A DNA stretch of 64,000 bases from Branchinecta lynchi (GCA_023053575.1 JAKZAP010000017.1:751501-815500); one strand, 5' to 3'. Shown: positions 21,689-33,029, numbered from the stretch's first letter. Program-made: numbers and translations. The notes: generated by a model not told the origin, from the letters alone.

Positions 21689-21903
21689 AGGGTTCCGATA
21701 GTGCCAAAAGTAAAAGTAACGAACTCACGGACACGTGTCAATACGGACTTGAGCTCCCAACGGGCTAAGGTATCGTAGTGCAAATTCATTTTCTTCTTAA
21801 TAATTTTTACTCCGCGAACTGATAATATTCGCTACCGGAGTCAAGTCCATATTAGCACTTGTCCGTGAGTCCGTAACGTTACTGTCGGCACTATCGGAAC
21901 CCT
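21689..21903. mobile_element. Palindromic MITE-like element
   Basis: AGGGTTCCGATAGTGCC at the left is inverted as GGCACTATCGGAACCCT at the right. Similarity between the arms continues inward for about 65 bp (CTCACGGACA / TGTCCGTGAG). AATT flanks both sides and may be the target duplication. At 215 bp it is non-autonomous. It sits exactly at the right edge of segment D copy 1. Related sequence is at 10,440-10,620. Confidence 0.7.
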
Positions 21904-22064
21904 AATTTGTAAGAGAATCGTCAAATGAGAAGCGAGAATGGGGAACTGGAATAAACAAGACCAAAGGTATCGATGGGATCCTTAAAATCTAATATTTGAT
22001 AAAGACAATTGGATCTTGTCTTTGCCAGGCTAATCACCTGAGAAAAATAAGTTCAGATATACCT

Positions 22065-22160
22065 CTATAAGCCATATCTATTTTGACGATACTGACCGAA
22101 ACTTCCTGCTTTCTATAAGCCATATCTATTTTTACGATACTGACCGAAACTTCCTGCTTT
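22065..22160. repeat. 48-bp tandem duplication
   Basis: CTATAAGCCATATCTATTTT and its continuation through ACTTCCTGCTTT occur twice with a 48-bp period, with one base difference. Confidence 0.85.
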
Positions 22161-22164
22161 ACCT

Positions 22165-22925
22165 CTGCCAAATTTCTGGTTTCGGCTGAATTCCGAGCGA
22201 ACTATTTGTCCAGCAAAAAAAAGAAAATTCAGAACGAATTCAGCGTATTTCATTATCCCTTTAAAATCTAATCAATTTTAAATAAAACTTCAACTTTAAA
22301 AAAAAATTTATGGTTCCAACCGGATTCTGGACGAATTATATGTCCGGGTAAAAAATGGTTGTCGTATACAGACTCAGCGTTTTTTCTTACCCCTAAATCT
22401 GTCATCTAAACCAACTTCAAATAAAACTTCTGCTTTTAACAAATTTTCAGGTTTTGGCCGGATTCCGGGCGAACTAGTTGTCCGGGGTAGAAAATGCTTT
22501 TCACGTAAGTGTTCAGCATATTTCTTGTCCCTAAATCGAACATCTAATCTACTTCAAATACAAATTTTACTTTTAACCAACTTTCCGGTTTTTGCCGGAT
22601 TCCGCACGAACTACTTGACCGGCGAGAAAATGGTTTTCATCATCGTGTTCAGCATGTCTAACCCCATAATCAACTATCAAATTAGCCGTTTGAAGATATT
22701 TTGCTTGCCCCTTAATCCAAACCTCCTCCCCCACCCCTAAATGTAGGCGCTACAGAGCCATCTAGAAACTTGACCTTACCCTCGACCCAAAGAATCCTCA
22801 CACCAAGTTTCAACAAAATATCTCATTCCCTTCGTGAGTTATCGTGCTGACAGACGGACAACTTTTGCATTGTCATAGGTATCCCTCCACTGGCCTCCAC
22901 TTATATTTTGGTATCCCAAAAACGC
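22165..22925 (+). repeat. About 135-bp tandem repeat array with GACAGACGG end
   Basis: Four units carry TTTCCGGTTTTGGCCGGATT-like phrases, at about 22,168, 22,307, 22,441 and 22,577. The end piece has CACCAAGTTTCAACAAAATA, then GAGTTATCGTGCTGACAGACGGAC. The array appears inversely at 33,030-33,830. Confidence 0.75.
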
Positions 22926-23004
22926 AACTATTGAATCTACAAAATTTACCTCGTTTTTATTACTTGGTGACGTAAAATAACGACTTATCTGACTCCGCAG
23001 TGTA

Positions 23005-23175
23005 CTTCAGACATCGAGGTTGATATCGGAAAATAACAACGAGACGGCCATTGAAAATAATCTGTCCGAGCCGAAGGCGAGGCAGGTTATGAAAAATATG
23101 AGCCGAGCGCGGCAAGGTTGACATTTTTAAATGGCCGTCGAGGTTGTTATACCGATATGAACCGAGATGGAGATA
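23005..23175. mobile_element. Short inverted-repeat element
   Basis: ATATCGG...ATAACAAC...GACGGCCAT near 23,020-23,055 is inverted as ATGGCCGTCGAGGTTGTTAT...CCGATAT near 23,130-23,160. The size of about 160 bp and the absence of coding content suggest a MITE-like foldback. Confidence 0.5.
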
Positions 23176-23272
23176 ACTTTTGTCATAAAATAACTTCCTT
23201 TGGGAAATGAGAAGATATGCATTGCATATCTGTTCGAGAAAAGTTATAATATAATAACAGCATGCCGCAAAC

Positions 23273-23882
23273 CAAACTGCAAACCGCAAACCCAAGTGCA
23301 AAAAAATGAATGATAAAATCAGCTGAAATCGTGAACAGGCATGGATAGAAACAACAGCACTTTCGGACCCGTGGGAAAAGCCACTTTTTTGTTTCTGTAG
23401 ATTTTTCTGTTGATCACTCAAAGAAGATATGTTGGCTGTGGGGCAGGGTAACTGCCGCATATATTTAACACTTATAGGTTTTAGTCCATCTTCAATTTGA
23501 AACTGGTGCCTGCCTGCTTGCGTGCTAGAACGGAGCTTTCCACTCGAAAGCAGAAACATGGTTTGATGAAACGAAAGGTGGCTTGCACAACTTCAGATAG
23601 TCCTCTCTGACATTAGGCTATATAACTCCACTTCACTTCGCACACCGTAGGCTCTGGCTCGAGGACAAGCGAATACCATCCTTATTGGCCCCAGGCAAGA
23701 GTTCTACGGAACTTTTCCAAAATGTAATGTCATATTCATCAATCCGGCCTAAGGTCCACACTTTCTCTAAAAGCCGCACAGGTTAGACCCTTGCCAATTG
23801 CCAGGAATAAAATGAAATCGGCGGCATAGAAGAAAAAAAAAAAAAAACGAGGACAAAACCAAAGTGTTGCTCTCTCAACACA
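23273..23882 (+). mobile_element. Repeat family A, 3'-end fragment
   Basis: It matches 12,585-13,140 and continues past the A-run to ACGAGGACAAAACCAAAGTG and the hairpin GTTGCTCTCTCAACAC. It therefore keeps the family terminus that copy 1 has lost. The hairpin arm carries one change relative to GTTGCTCTCGCAACAC. Confidence 0.75.
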
Positions 23883-25330
23883 ATCTGGCCATGGTCACTG
23901 TGTCATACTACCCGCCGGTGGAGGGTAGTGTGACACACCCTGGGTTCAGTATGACATCTTAAATTTTTGCGTTTATTGTTATATTGCACTCAAAAACTTT
24001 CACTAAAAAAATATGGTGTTTTCAACAACATTAACTTAAAAAAAAGAACATTCCAAGTTTCATCCCAGTCAACCTATCGTTTAATCCTTAGCTAGGCATG
24101 CCCAAAAATTTTCGGGGCTCATGCAAACCCCCTCCCCCACAGTGGCCGAACCCAGTTCGGACAGGGAAGAGCTAGTGCATCTCATCATAATGACTATCAA
24201 ATTATACTTAATTCTGAATTTCCTGGAAATTTCCCGTCCCCCTCCAACTCCCCCCTACCAATCCGACCCGACTAGAACAACAAAATGGGTTGAGCTATCT
24301 GGGCATGTGAGCTTCACACCTTCGAAGTTTCATCCCAGTCGCTCCACGCATTTCATCACTAGGGCTGCCAAAAGATTTCTGGTGCTGATGCCAACCGTGA
24401 CCGAATCCGGTTCGGAAACAAAAATGCATGAGCACCATTTGTAAGTTGAATTCAGTTGAATATGAGCATTTGCGGGAAATGTATGGTACCCCCTCAAGCT
24501 CCCCCGGCCGAGACAACGTCCGACTGGTACCCAAAATTGGATCGTCTGGAGCATATGACATTCATAACTTATAAGTTTCATACCAGTCACTCTACTCGTT
24601 TCATCCCTAGGGCTGCCACAGGAATCTTTGTGTCCCCTCCAGCTCTCACAGTTGCCGAATCCGGTTTGGACACCTACATGTGTCCTTTGGGGCATTTTTT
24701 TCTTACTACCCAATATGTTTCACCATAATCGGTTGAATGAACGAATGAAGGATTTATGAAGCACTGCCCTAGGGCGTTGACACGTTCGCAACCTATGCAT
24801 GTTACAAGTTTCCCCTCCCTCCACCCCCATGGGTGACTGAATCCGAAGAACGAAGGCTTAGTACTTTTTTTTATCGCATATTATGAGTCTCAGTATTTGT
24901 AATACTGAAGAAATAACATAATCATCCAGATACAATAGAAAGCCTTGGTCGGGTACTATGACACGAGTCATACAAGCCGACAAGAACTAGTGTGTCATAC
25001 TACCCGACTCCCCCCTTTTTTGTGGGATCTGCATTTCTTTGTAAATTGTGTGAATATCCAGCAGTTTTTGAACTGCTTACGATAATTAAATACCTTATCT
25101 AGGTCCCTGCAAGAAATGGTCATTCTATGTCATAACACCTTGTCGACATGTGGATTCGGAGTTAGACACAAAAACTTACCCTATTTTCTGCCTATTTTGA
25201 GGGTAAAAAAAATATATATTTTTTAGCATAAGTTCTGAGTGAGGAATGATTTTTCTTTGAAAACTCCTCCTTTGTATAGTAGATGTCTAATAGCTGCTGC
25301 GAGCACAGATGAATAAAACTAATAGAAACT
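23883..25330. repeat. Decayed family B-like units and GTGTCATACTACC motifs
   Basis: AAGTTTCATCCCAGTC-type units occur at about 24,055, 24,329 and 24,576, with C-rich tracts between them. The phrase GTGTCATACTACCCG recurs near 23,899, 24,990 and (with a change) 25,333. No gene is supported. Confidence 0.45.
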
Positions 25331-25394
25331 ATTAGTGTGTCATACTACCAGCCGTGCCATACTGTAGGCTACTACCCGACTCTCCCCTACTTAA

Positions 25395-25690
25395 ATCAGA
25401 TTCCGATTGATCATTCCTGGTTGTTATATCTCGGAGTAGTCGAAGTACCTGAACTCGCGATCGCCGGAATTCCGGACCGTAAAGCAGCTTAGATATTTGA
25501 ACAATCTGGTGACTTTGCCGGATCAGGTGACTTTGGGAGAATTGGGGGGGGGGGGGGGCAAGCTCAGAGTCGAGGGATCGGGATGAAACGTCATGGGAAG
25601 AAATAAGGAGCCCTAGATTTACGGTTGATAGAACCGAACTGGATCCGGACACTTTTGGGGTAGTTGGAGGGGTCCGTTTTTTCAGCGTCT
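25395..25690 (-). repeat. Family B-like fragment, minus orientation
   Basis: The G-rich tract at 25,540-25,558, GGGATCGGGATGAAAC, and CCGGACACTTTTGGG are the inverse of the family B unit. Short and degenerate. Confidence 0.5.
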
Positions 25691-25914
25691 AAAAGTCAGA
25701 AAAGTGTTAAACAGAACCCTAACGAAGAAGAAATACTACAACTGACTGACTTTGTTTATGTTTTTCCTGGGTAGCTCTGGGCTCCCTTGGAAATCCAGGG
25801 GGCAGCTTACCCAAATGACGCCCCTGGAAATCGTACGCAAATGCCGATCTTTAGTTACTAGTTTACTAGCCCCTCAGTTTAAAATTGATGCAACAGGCGT
25901 TTTTTGTAACCACC

Positions 25915-26172
25915 TCAACGGAGAACGGGTTTGAAATTCATTGAACAAAAAACGCGCTTATAGACAGACAGGAGAACGGCGTAAGGAAAATGGAATTTTA
26001 CAAAAAACGCGGCTATTATCTGTGGCCAAAACTTAATCACTTGTGTGGCCCTCTTATGGCGCAGATCCGGGAGGCCTAGGTCACCTTTAAGGGCTAAACT
26101 ACTAAATTTATTTTGGAGGCCTATAACTCTTTTAAAATACATAAACTGCAAAGATTCTAGTTGTTTCACCAT
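25915..26172 (-). pseudogene. LINE ORF2 C-terminal fragment
   Basis: The frame reads QLESLQFMYFKRVIGLQN, then LKGDLGLPDLRHKRATQVI. This matches the thumb/C-terminal region of the plus-strand LINE at 3.7-8.3 kb (QLQLRYFKRILGVSN, GDLGLSSLRRKRW). It is about 80 codons, with no catalytic core. Confidence 0.75.
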
Positions 26173-26324
26173 TGCAGTTCACCACAACTCGCAACCATAA
26201 TGGGCAACAGGTAGGACTTTAGTCGTGAAGAGTACTTGTGCTTCTTCATATTTTTAATTTTCTTGATACTTTTTTTTTTATCGAAGTAGAGAACAAGCAG
26301 CAGCCTTCCCACATGAAATCATCA

Positions 26325-26440
26325 ATTTATCGAACTTGCGTAATTCAGGAAGAAGAAATTAGATAAGCATTAACGAGTTATTTTTCGGCTAAAAAGATGC
26401 CGCGAGAAGCGAAAACGGGGTATCGCGGGACCATAATTCG
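26325..26440. repeat. Repeat shared inversely with 31,425-31,545
   Basis: AACTTGCGTAATTCAGGAAG through GCCGCGAGAAGCGAAAACGG, then GGTATCGCGGGAC, is found inversely at 31,425-31,545 within a tandem array. Confidence 0.75.
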
Positions 26441-26529
26441 GTATGGATGAACTGGTTAATTATTAAAGCCCCCTGGATTTCCAAGGGAGCCCAGAGCTAC
26501 CCCAGGAAAAACATAAACAAAAGAAAATC

Positions 26530-27655
26530 GGTTTCTCACGAGAACTGTGACATTTGGTTTCGTCAAATCATTTGACCAAGGTCACTCATGAAAATTGATC
26601 AATTTTAATCCGAGATAATGACCCATTGTTCGAGGATCGGATCTCTTCAAGGCGCGTTTGAGCCTGGGTCAGTCGTGTGTCTGAAATACTGTGAACATGG
26701 GGAGAGACATGATGTTTCTAACATCGCTTCAAGTACCACTTTAAAACAAATTCCTGGATAGCTCAGGCTGCCCTTGGGGGCCTGAGGGTTAGCAAAACAG
26801 TCAGTGCCTTTTTCACTCACCCACAGTTTGTTTATTTTTGAAAACGGTAAGATTTTTTTTTTAATTTATGTTTAACCCTTTCGACCCTATCGCCGTCGTT
26901 TGCCAATCTATTCTTTTCCGTTACTTGGCTGCCATGTGGCATTGAAACCGCCACATATGAACCGTGATTTGAAAACTATAGGCCCTTACGGTTCGATCGA
27001 GGTATCGTTCACTCATTTAGGATAACAACTTCAAAGGTAGACAGAGCTTTAAAGAAAGGGGCGTCGTAGGGGTAAAAAGGGGGGTAATTTCTAATTAGAA
27101 ATACAGTAAGAGTACAGAGTTTTAGATTTTTAGTTTCTGTTTTTGCTTGTTCCACATAATAGGTTTTAGTAATACCCGTCAAGACTATAGCTAGACAGTA
27201 ATCTTCAATAGGTTTGCCGTTAGAGTTTTTGAAACATGTACCATGGCAATTGACAGACCCAGGTCAAACAGGTGAAATTGAGGTTGTCGTCAAATGACAG
27301 AATGCGGCTTCTATGAAGACTACTGACATTAGTACTTATAGACTATAATTGCACTTTTGAGACACTGATGGGTAGGCCTACGTTCTAATCTGCGATATCT
27401 TCCAACTCAAGTTTATGTTCACGAATTTTCTGGTTCAAGAAGCTTAGAATCTTGGCTGACGTTTTTCTCCGTGTGGGTGACGACTCGGGCCTTTGTGACT
27501 TGTCGTATAGCGCCCAAAAAGATGACTGGATCCCAGAAGAAGGTTGCGAAGCGGATGAAGAAAGTGGTTTTCCGGTTGGGTGGCAACTTTTTGGAGGAAG
27601 TGGAACGAGAGTCCAACAGGAACTGAACTCCGAACAAACTCCGAACGGTCCAAAT
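26530..27655. other. No recognised gene
   Basis: Mixed sequence. Three overlapping minus frames and one plus frame exist at 27,385-27,723, but none shows a recognisable motif. This stretch might include the decayed N-terminal part of the piggyBac element that follows, but I could not see it. Confidence 0.3.
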
Positions 27656-27659
27656 TCGT

Positions 27660-28720
27660 AAAAATGCCTAGAGCTGGAGAAAGAACTGAGTATCAGCGTT
27701 GACAAGCAGATCATTTCCTTCAAACGGAAGACGAAGATGAAATAATATATTCGATAAAACCCTTGTGGCTTGTAGAACCCTGTGAGGTGTCTAGATTATG
27801 CATGGCTTTTGATGTTTACCATGGAAAAAAAACTCACATCGGTGAAGCTCGTAAAGAAGCTGGAATAGGGATGGAACTGTGGAAGATGCTCTGGTCTCGT
27901 GGCTTGTCGAACAAATAGAGAAGCATGTTTACTTCTTTATTTTTTCGAGCACAACTTCGGTGAGTCACTCACCGACGTCATCGAAAAGACGCAGACGGTC
28001 TTCATGCAGCTGGTATAATACGAAAGACAGGCTTGGTAAAGTAAAGTTAATAGAAGAAAAAGAGCTGCAGAAGAAACGGAGGAGGGGTGCATAGGATGGG
28101 ACGTGCCAGTCGGACAAGGGATCGGCTTGGTTCGCTGGTACGACAATAGCACATTCACTCTAGCTTCAAACAATGGTGAGTTCACTCATCGAACTCCTCG
28201 AAAATACGCAGACGGTGTAAAGCTGAAGAAGGAATGGACAGGGGCGTGGAATGACATTTGCGAGTCGGACAAGGGATTAGCTGAGTTTCATCAGAGCTTC
28301 AAACAATGGTGGAGCTGGCCAAGGGAAGTTGTAAGACGCTGGAGCAGTGAGAAGAAAACGTATATCGAAGGTCAACGTCTTGATGTCTCTGAAGACTACA
28401 AGCGTAACACGGGTGGGTGTCAACAATTCGATTACCTAATTCGCTTCGTACAGGAGGATCGAAACAAACACCAGAAAACGGACGTTGACGACCTTCTTTC
28501 ACTTCATTGACGTTGATTGTTATGCATGTTGGTAGTTCGTGTCTTCAGCACTGATGTTTCGAGAATCGACATCGTTCCTACAAGCCCGTCTCTCTTTTCA
28601 AGTTCCGAAATAACATAGCCGAAGTCCTGATCCGCTTTGACTATGAAGGTAGTCCATTAGGACGGCGCGGTCGACCATGCAGAAATGATCTCAGTAGTCA
28701 CGACGGAACGGGATCTAGTT
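27660..28720 (+). pseudogene. piggyBac-type transposase relic
   Basis: Several decayed blocks follow the order of the piggyBac DDE domain. LSISVDKQIISFKRKTKMK (about 27,688-27,745) corresponds to the start of the catalytic region. MAFDVYHGKKT follows near 27,800, and SSKRRRRSSCSWYNTKDRLG, then KKRRRGA at 27,970-28,094. VRWYDNSTFTLASN is near 28,128-28,170. RRWSSEKKTYIEGQ and NTGGCQQFDYLIRF are at 28,330-28,446. FRNNIAEVLIRF occurs in another frame near 28,600. In-frame stops and frameshifts are frequent and the N-terminus is missing, so it is inactive. No TTAA-flanked ends were located. Confidence 0.75.
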
Positions 28721-29560
28721 ACCTGCCACGTCAGCAGCAACATCAACGCCAAAGAGAAACGAAAACATAATATATGACAAGTTGAATCGCTTCCAGACCC
28801 ACACTAACGGCCTGTAAAGCACTTTTCGGGTACGAGAAAGGTTCAGAAACGACCAAAACAGGGATCAAGTATCGAGTGCTCTAAGTGGGATGTTGTCTTT
28901 TGCCTCAATAAAAGTACCACTGTCAGTAGGTAACTTCCATTTTGTGTAAATTTCCTTTCTTTTGTGCCATGACACGATTATTAAGGCTGTGACCTCAAAA
29001 CCTCAGTACGTCATGTGACAGAGCCCTGGTTTTTACTCTTAATGCCCCGCCATGTCAATTGACAGACCCTAGATTTCTAAGAATCCATTGACGTAAGTGA
29101 ATGAAACTTACACAAGTTCTTAATGAACCCCTTAACACTCAAAATCCATTGGAAAATAATTTTTAGCTCGAAAGAAAATAATTCGGGTTCGAAAGGGTTG
29201 TGGGTTGCAGCAAAGTATGTCATGTTCATTCATGTCGAAGGGTTCACAAGTTCACTCCGTTGTTAGCGTTGCCCCCACATTTTTGAATTTAGTTCCTGAG
29301 TCATTGAAAATTGGAAGGTCCATTCCATGTCACCCTTTTTCTTCTTCATTAATTTCGTAAGGACCTGTTCCCGATACATAGCAGAACGGAATGAGAAAGG
29401 TATGCAGAACTGAGGTTCCTATTCCGTTGATCATCCAGCAGAACGGAATGTATAATGAGACACAACTCGTTCTCCGTTTTGCTAAAAAAACGGACAATAG
29501 TACTACGGTGGTCTACTAAAAACCGCTTATAGGAGAATTGGATAGGGAACGGAGAACGGG
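28721..29560. other. No gene seen; short ACGGAGAACGG motifs
   Basis: No ORF is supported. Phrases of CAGAACGGAATG and AACGGAGAACGGGTT occur near 29,385-29,560. The last recurs at 25,918 next to another fragment of the same LINE family. Confidence 0.35.
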
Positions 29561-29564
29561 TTGT

Positions 29565-30035
29565 TTACAAAAAACGCGGCTGACACATTTTCCTGATAAC
29601 CGCCTGGCGAAGGCGGCTTACACAGAGATGTTGACTTCTACTAAAAAGGCAGCATGGCCACAACAGGTTAAAGCCCTGCTGGATAATGCTGGCCTTTCGT
29701 CGGGATAGAATGAGGGTCAGGGTCCCAAAGGTAATCCTGAAGATTTCCTCAGTAGGTTTAGATCGCGCCTTCGTGACCAAGAGCTTCAGGTTTGGCTATC
29801 TGGTTTGGAGAAATCGAGTAGGCTGCGTTTTTATCGCCAAATTAAAGAAGTGTCTGGAGAGGAGTTTTATCTGAAACTGAACCTACCGTGGAGGGTCCTT
29901 AAGTGTTGGTTGCAGGCACTGGAAAACTGCATGCCACTGCGTAAACGATACTGGGAGCTTTTTGTTGATGGTGGCTCGGGAGGTAGGTGTGCTTGCCCCC
30001 TTTGTCGGGAGGTTGGAGATGGGCTGGAGCCTGGG
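29565..30035 (+). pseudogene. LINE ORF2 C-terminal fragment
   Basis: Two frames together read RLAKAAYTEMLTSTKKAAWP, QQVKALLDNAGLS, DQELQVWLSGLEKSSRLRFY and CACPLCREVGD. This is the same order as the minus-strand copy at 30,524-31,175 (TKAAYLEALKDE, WPGQIKTILNECGLSG, KDQELQAW, CPLCGMIDEDVEHF). It covers only the end of ORF2, with a partial zinc knuckle. A TAG near 29,708 and a frameshift interrupt it. Confidence 0.75.
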
Positions 30036-30039
30036 CCGT

Positions 30040-30320
30040 TACTAGCCAAAATGTTTTTTGGGGGGACGAGGCATTTACCGACTGGCTGGTAATTTTTACC
30101 GACTTTTTCTGCAGAAGAAACGACTGTTTTCAACAACGAAAATTACATTTTTGGAAAAAATTGACTGATTTTCAGAAAAACCGACTATTTTGCCGAAAAA
30201 TTGACCAATTTTCAGAAAACCGATTGTTTTCATGAAAAAAATCAACTGTTTCGACGAAAAATCGCGGCGCTTCGCGCTGACTCGGTTATTTTTTAACGAC
30301 TGGCAGACAGCATTGGGGGG
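30040..30320. repeat. Short A/T-rich repeats with a hAT-like GC block
   Basis: Units of about 26-30 bp with CCGACT(A/G)TTTTNNNNGAAAAA recur at 30,090-30,255. They end in CGAAAAATCGCGGCGCTTCGC and a G-tract. The GC block and its flanks resemble the inverse of 9,815-9,875 inside the hAT-type element, so this may be a relic of a related element. Confidence 0.5.
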
Positions 30321-30428
30321 GGGGGACGAACCCTTGACGAAGGCGTTGAGGCGCGGAAGGCAGCTACTTGAACCCGTTGAGTGTTATTGTTTTTCTTTTT
30401 TGTTTATTTTTGTGTTTGTTGTTTTGTA

Positions 30429-30451
30429 TAGATAGATAGATAGATAGATTT
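30429..30451. repeat. (GATA)n microsatellite at a LINE 3' end
   Basis: GATAGATAGATAGATAGA on the plus strand is the TCTA-type tail of the minus-strand LINE copy that follows it. Confidence 0.9.
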
Positions 30452-31235
30452 ATTTGCGCTAAAAAGCCACAAGGGCCATGGCAAATACAAAATAATAACA
30501 ACAAAACAACAACAATAACAAACCTACAAAAAACCTTCCCGATATGACAGAGCGATCCGAAGGAATCTTCCAAATCTCTTTAAATCCCCAAAATGTTTAC
30601 TTTTTAATTTTCTAACAAGTTCCTCCCTCGAGAAAAAACCCACCCTAAAAATTTCCTCCCTTAGATACCTTAAACCCTCACAATCACAAATAAAATGCTC
30701 TACATCTTCATCAATCATCCCGCACAAAGGGCAGAAATAAGGACCAGACGAAACTCTAATTTTCCCAATATATTTTCTTCTTTGGCCAAAAGGCAAACAA
30801 TCTCCTCTCAGACTAATTAAACATTTCAATTCTTCTGGAGATAACCCCGACTTAAAATAAATTATAAATTTCTTCGCCCCATGCCTCCTTAACCCTATTG
30901 TAGAGACTCAGGGACCCAGGAATCCAAACCTTACAACCCCACGCCTGCAACTCCTGGTCCTTTAATACTCTTTGGACTTCTTTCGCGACCTCACCTACCT
31001 CTAGCTGAACCCCCTTCCCCTCGTTCCACCTACCTGACAGTCCACACTCATTCAAAATAGTCTTAATTTGGCCAGGCCAAGTACCCTCACGTTCATCCTT
31101 TAGTGCCTCCAGGTATGCCGCTTTGGTCAACCGTACCCGAGGAAGCGTAAGGATTTTTTCCCAGAATTTAACCATACGAACTAAACGAACACTACGAAGA
31201 CTAGTAAGGCCTAAATCTCACTTCAAAACTAAACT
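30452..31235 (-). pseudogene. 5'-truncated LINE: ORF2 end and 3' UTR
   Basis: Frame 30,852-31,175 reads KFWEKILTLPRVRLTKAAYL, then TWPGQIKTILNECGL and YNRVKEAWGEEIY. Frame 30,524-30,829 continues with GQRRKYIGKIRVSSGPYFCP, a zinc knuckle C-x2-C-x7-H-x4-C (CPLCGMIDEDVEHFICDC), and FGDLKRFGRFLRIALSYREG. The second matches the end of the plus-strand LINE at 8,080-8,265. The 3' UTR has GCCATGGCCCTTGTGGC before the TCTA tail. It is truncated upstream near 31,235, so the RT core is absent. Confidence 0.85.
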
Positions 31236-31312
31236 ATTTAAAGTAATATTTACCCCTAGAACTCTTTTAAAATATGGCCACTGGCTTTTGAATACACGTA
31301 TATATATATATA

Positions 31313-31980
31313 CTTCAGTCCCGCGCTCGTTCATACTCCCTTTATCACGTTCCCATTTTCATGTATTGCTCACTTTTGCCGAGAAAGAACTCGTTAAAAT
31401 AATTAACCAGTTCATCCTTCCCGAATTATAGTCCCGCGCGATACCCCGTTTTCGCTTCTCGCGGCATCTTTTTAGCCGAAAAATAACTCATTAATGCTTT
31501 TCTAATTTCATTTCTTCTTCCTGAATTACGCAAGTTCGATTCCAATCCCGTGAATTTCAAGAAAACTCCCCCGGGGCCGGGGTCTTCTTACAGGTCCAAA
31601 AGATCAGGCTTGTAATATACTTGAGCCCCACGCCCGTTCATACTCCGTTTCTGACGTTCTCCTTTTCATTTATTGCTCACTTTTGCCGAGAAAGAACTCG
31701 TTAATAATTAACCAGTTTATCCTTCCCGAATTATAGTCCCACGCGATGCTTGCAATGCTTGTCTAATTTCTTGTTGCTGAATTACTTCGATTCCAATCCC
31801 ATGAACCTCAAGAAAACTCCCCCGGGGCCGGGGGTCTTCTTACAGGTAAGTCTCGCGCTTGTTCATACTCCATTTCTCACGTTCCCCTTTTCTTTTATTG
31901 CTCACTTTTGCCGAGAAAGAAAGAACTCGTTAGTAATAATAAGCCAGTTCATTTTTTCAGAATTATGCAAGCTAAAAAAC
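31313..31980. repeat. Three-unit tandem repeat
   Basis: GTTCATACTCC, TTGCTCACTTTTGCCGAGAA, AGAACTCGTTA and CGAATTATAGTCCC(G/A)CGCGAT recur three times, at about 31,330, 31,640 and 31,862. CCCCCGGGGCCGGGG occurs at about 31,570 and 31,820. Unit lengths are about 310, 230 and 125 bp because of internal deletions. Part of unit 1 is found inversely at 26,325-26,440. Confidence 0.8.
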
Positions 31981-33029
31981 AACAGCGTTAAAATGCCGCA
32001 TCAACTTGAAGCGTGTCATTATCATTTACGGCGTGCATCATAAATTCCTTTGTACCAGCAGCACCCAAAGTGACTAATCCCTAATCTAATCTATTAATGA
32101 CATCATCAGAGCCACCGCGCCGTGCGAAGTTTCCGAGAGCACATGGACGCCAGGTCTTTTTCTGAAAAGACAAAAAGTTGACAGCGCGCTATTTGCTGGC
32201 CTCCGGGTAGTCCGGGTGCAGTGAATCACGAGGATCTGTATAGGTATGACTTTGTTTTACTTTGGGACTTTCATTCTCTTCTTATACAGGGGCGGTTCGA
32301 GGGGGGTGGGGGCATGATGAGGGGTGACTCACCCCCTGCTCCAGAAAATCTACTCTCAGCTGTATATTTTAGCTTGTCTGTATGACAGTTGTATGTTTTG
32401 AGCTTTTCAGAATGACATAGCTTATAGGCGGTTACCAAACATGCATTTCCTCCACAAATCACATTTTTTAGTTGTATCGCTACAAACTCGGCTACAAAGA
32501 AATTTCTATTCGTATGTTTTCAGTTTTGTGTTCTCAGTTCGCCAGGATCATAGTCTTATGGGACCTGCCAGAATGACATCAACCGCGATTTTTTCCTGAA
32601 AATGACTAGTTTCTTGTCGTATTTTACGAAGAGATTTTCTAGTCGTATATTAGAGACAGTCGTAAGCTTTGAGCTTGCCATGTGAGGCAGTTAGGTGAAT
32701 TTCGACAGCAAACGACCTATTTCTGGTTGTATAGAGAATTTCTGTAAGTCATTATTTTATGAAATATCGTGTGTTATGAGCTTGTTAGAATGACAATCGT
32801 ATATCAGATCACTCTAAATGCCATCACCAAATCGTGGTTTGCACTCTATGGCGCTGAAAACAGGCTGATTTTCAAAATTTAGCCTGCGGCACGACGTTTC
32901 AACATTAGTCTATCTGGTTTTGTGCAAAAACCTCCTTATCTTAAAAATAAACAGAGTCTGAGTGACTGTTGCTGTACCAAAAAAGTACCCGAAGCATCTC
33001 ACCACCCAAATCAATGAGGCCCCTTTTTG
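31981..33029. other. No recognised feature
   Basis: Ordinary sequence with TTTGAGCTT(T/G) phrases near 32,395, 32,668 and 32,780. No ORF above 63 codons has any recognisable motif. Confidence 0.35.

Larger units (their letters stand above)
25751..26521. mobile_element. Foldback element with 52-bp arms carrying a LINE fragment
   Basis: TTTGTTTATGTTTTTCCTGG through AAATCCAGGGGGC at 25,751-25,803 is inverted at 26,469-26,521 with about one change. Between the arms is a minus-strand LINE fragment (25,915-26,172). A weaker third copy of the arm (TTCCTGGATAGCTCAGGC) is near 26,751. Confidence 0.7.

Noticed and set aside
27385..27723. Overlapping minus ORFs next to the piggyBac relic
   Set aside because: Three frames overlap in the same 300 bp, none with recognisable content. 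Probably chance.
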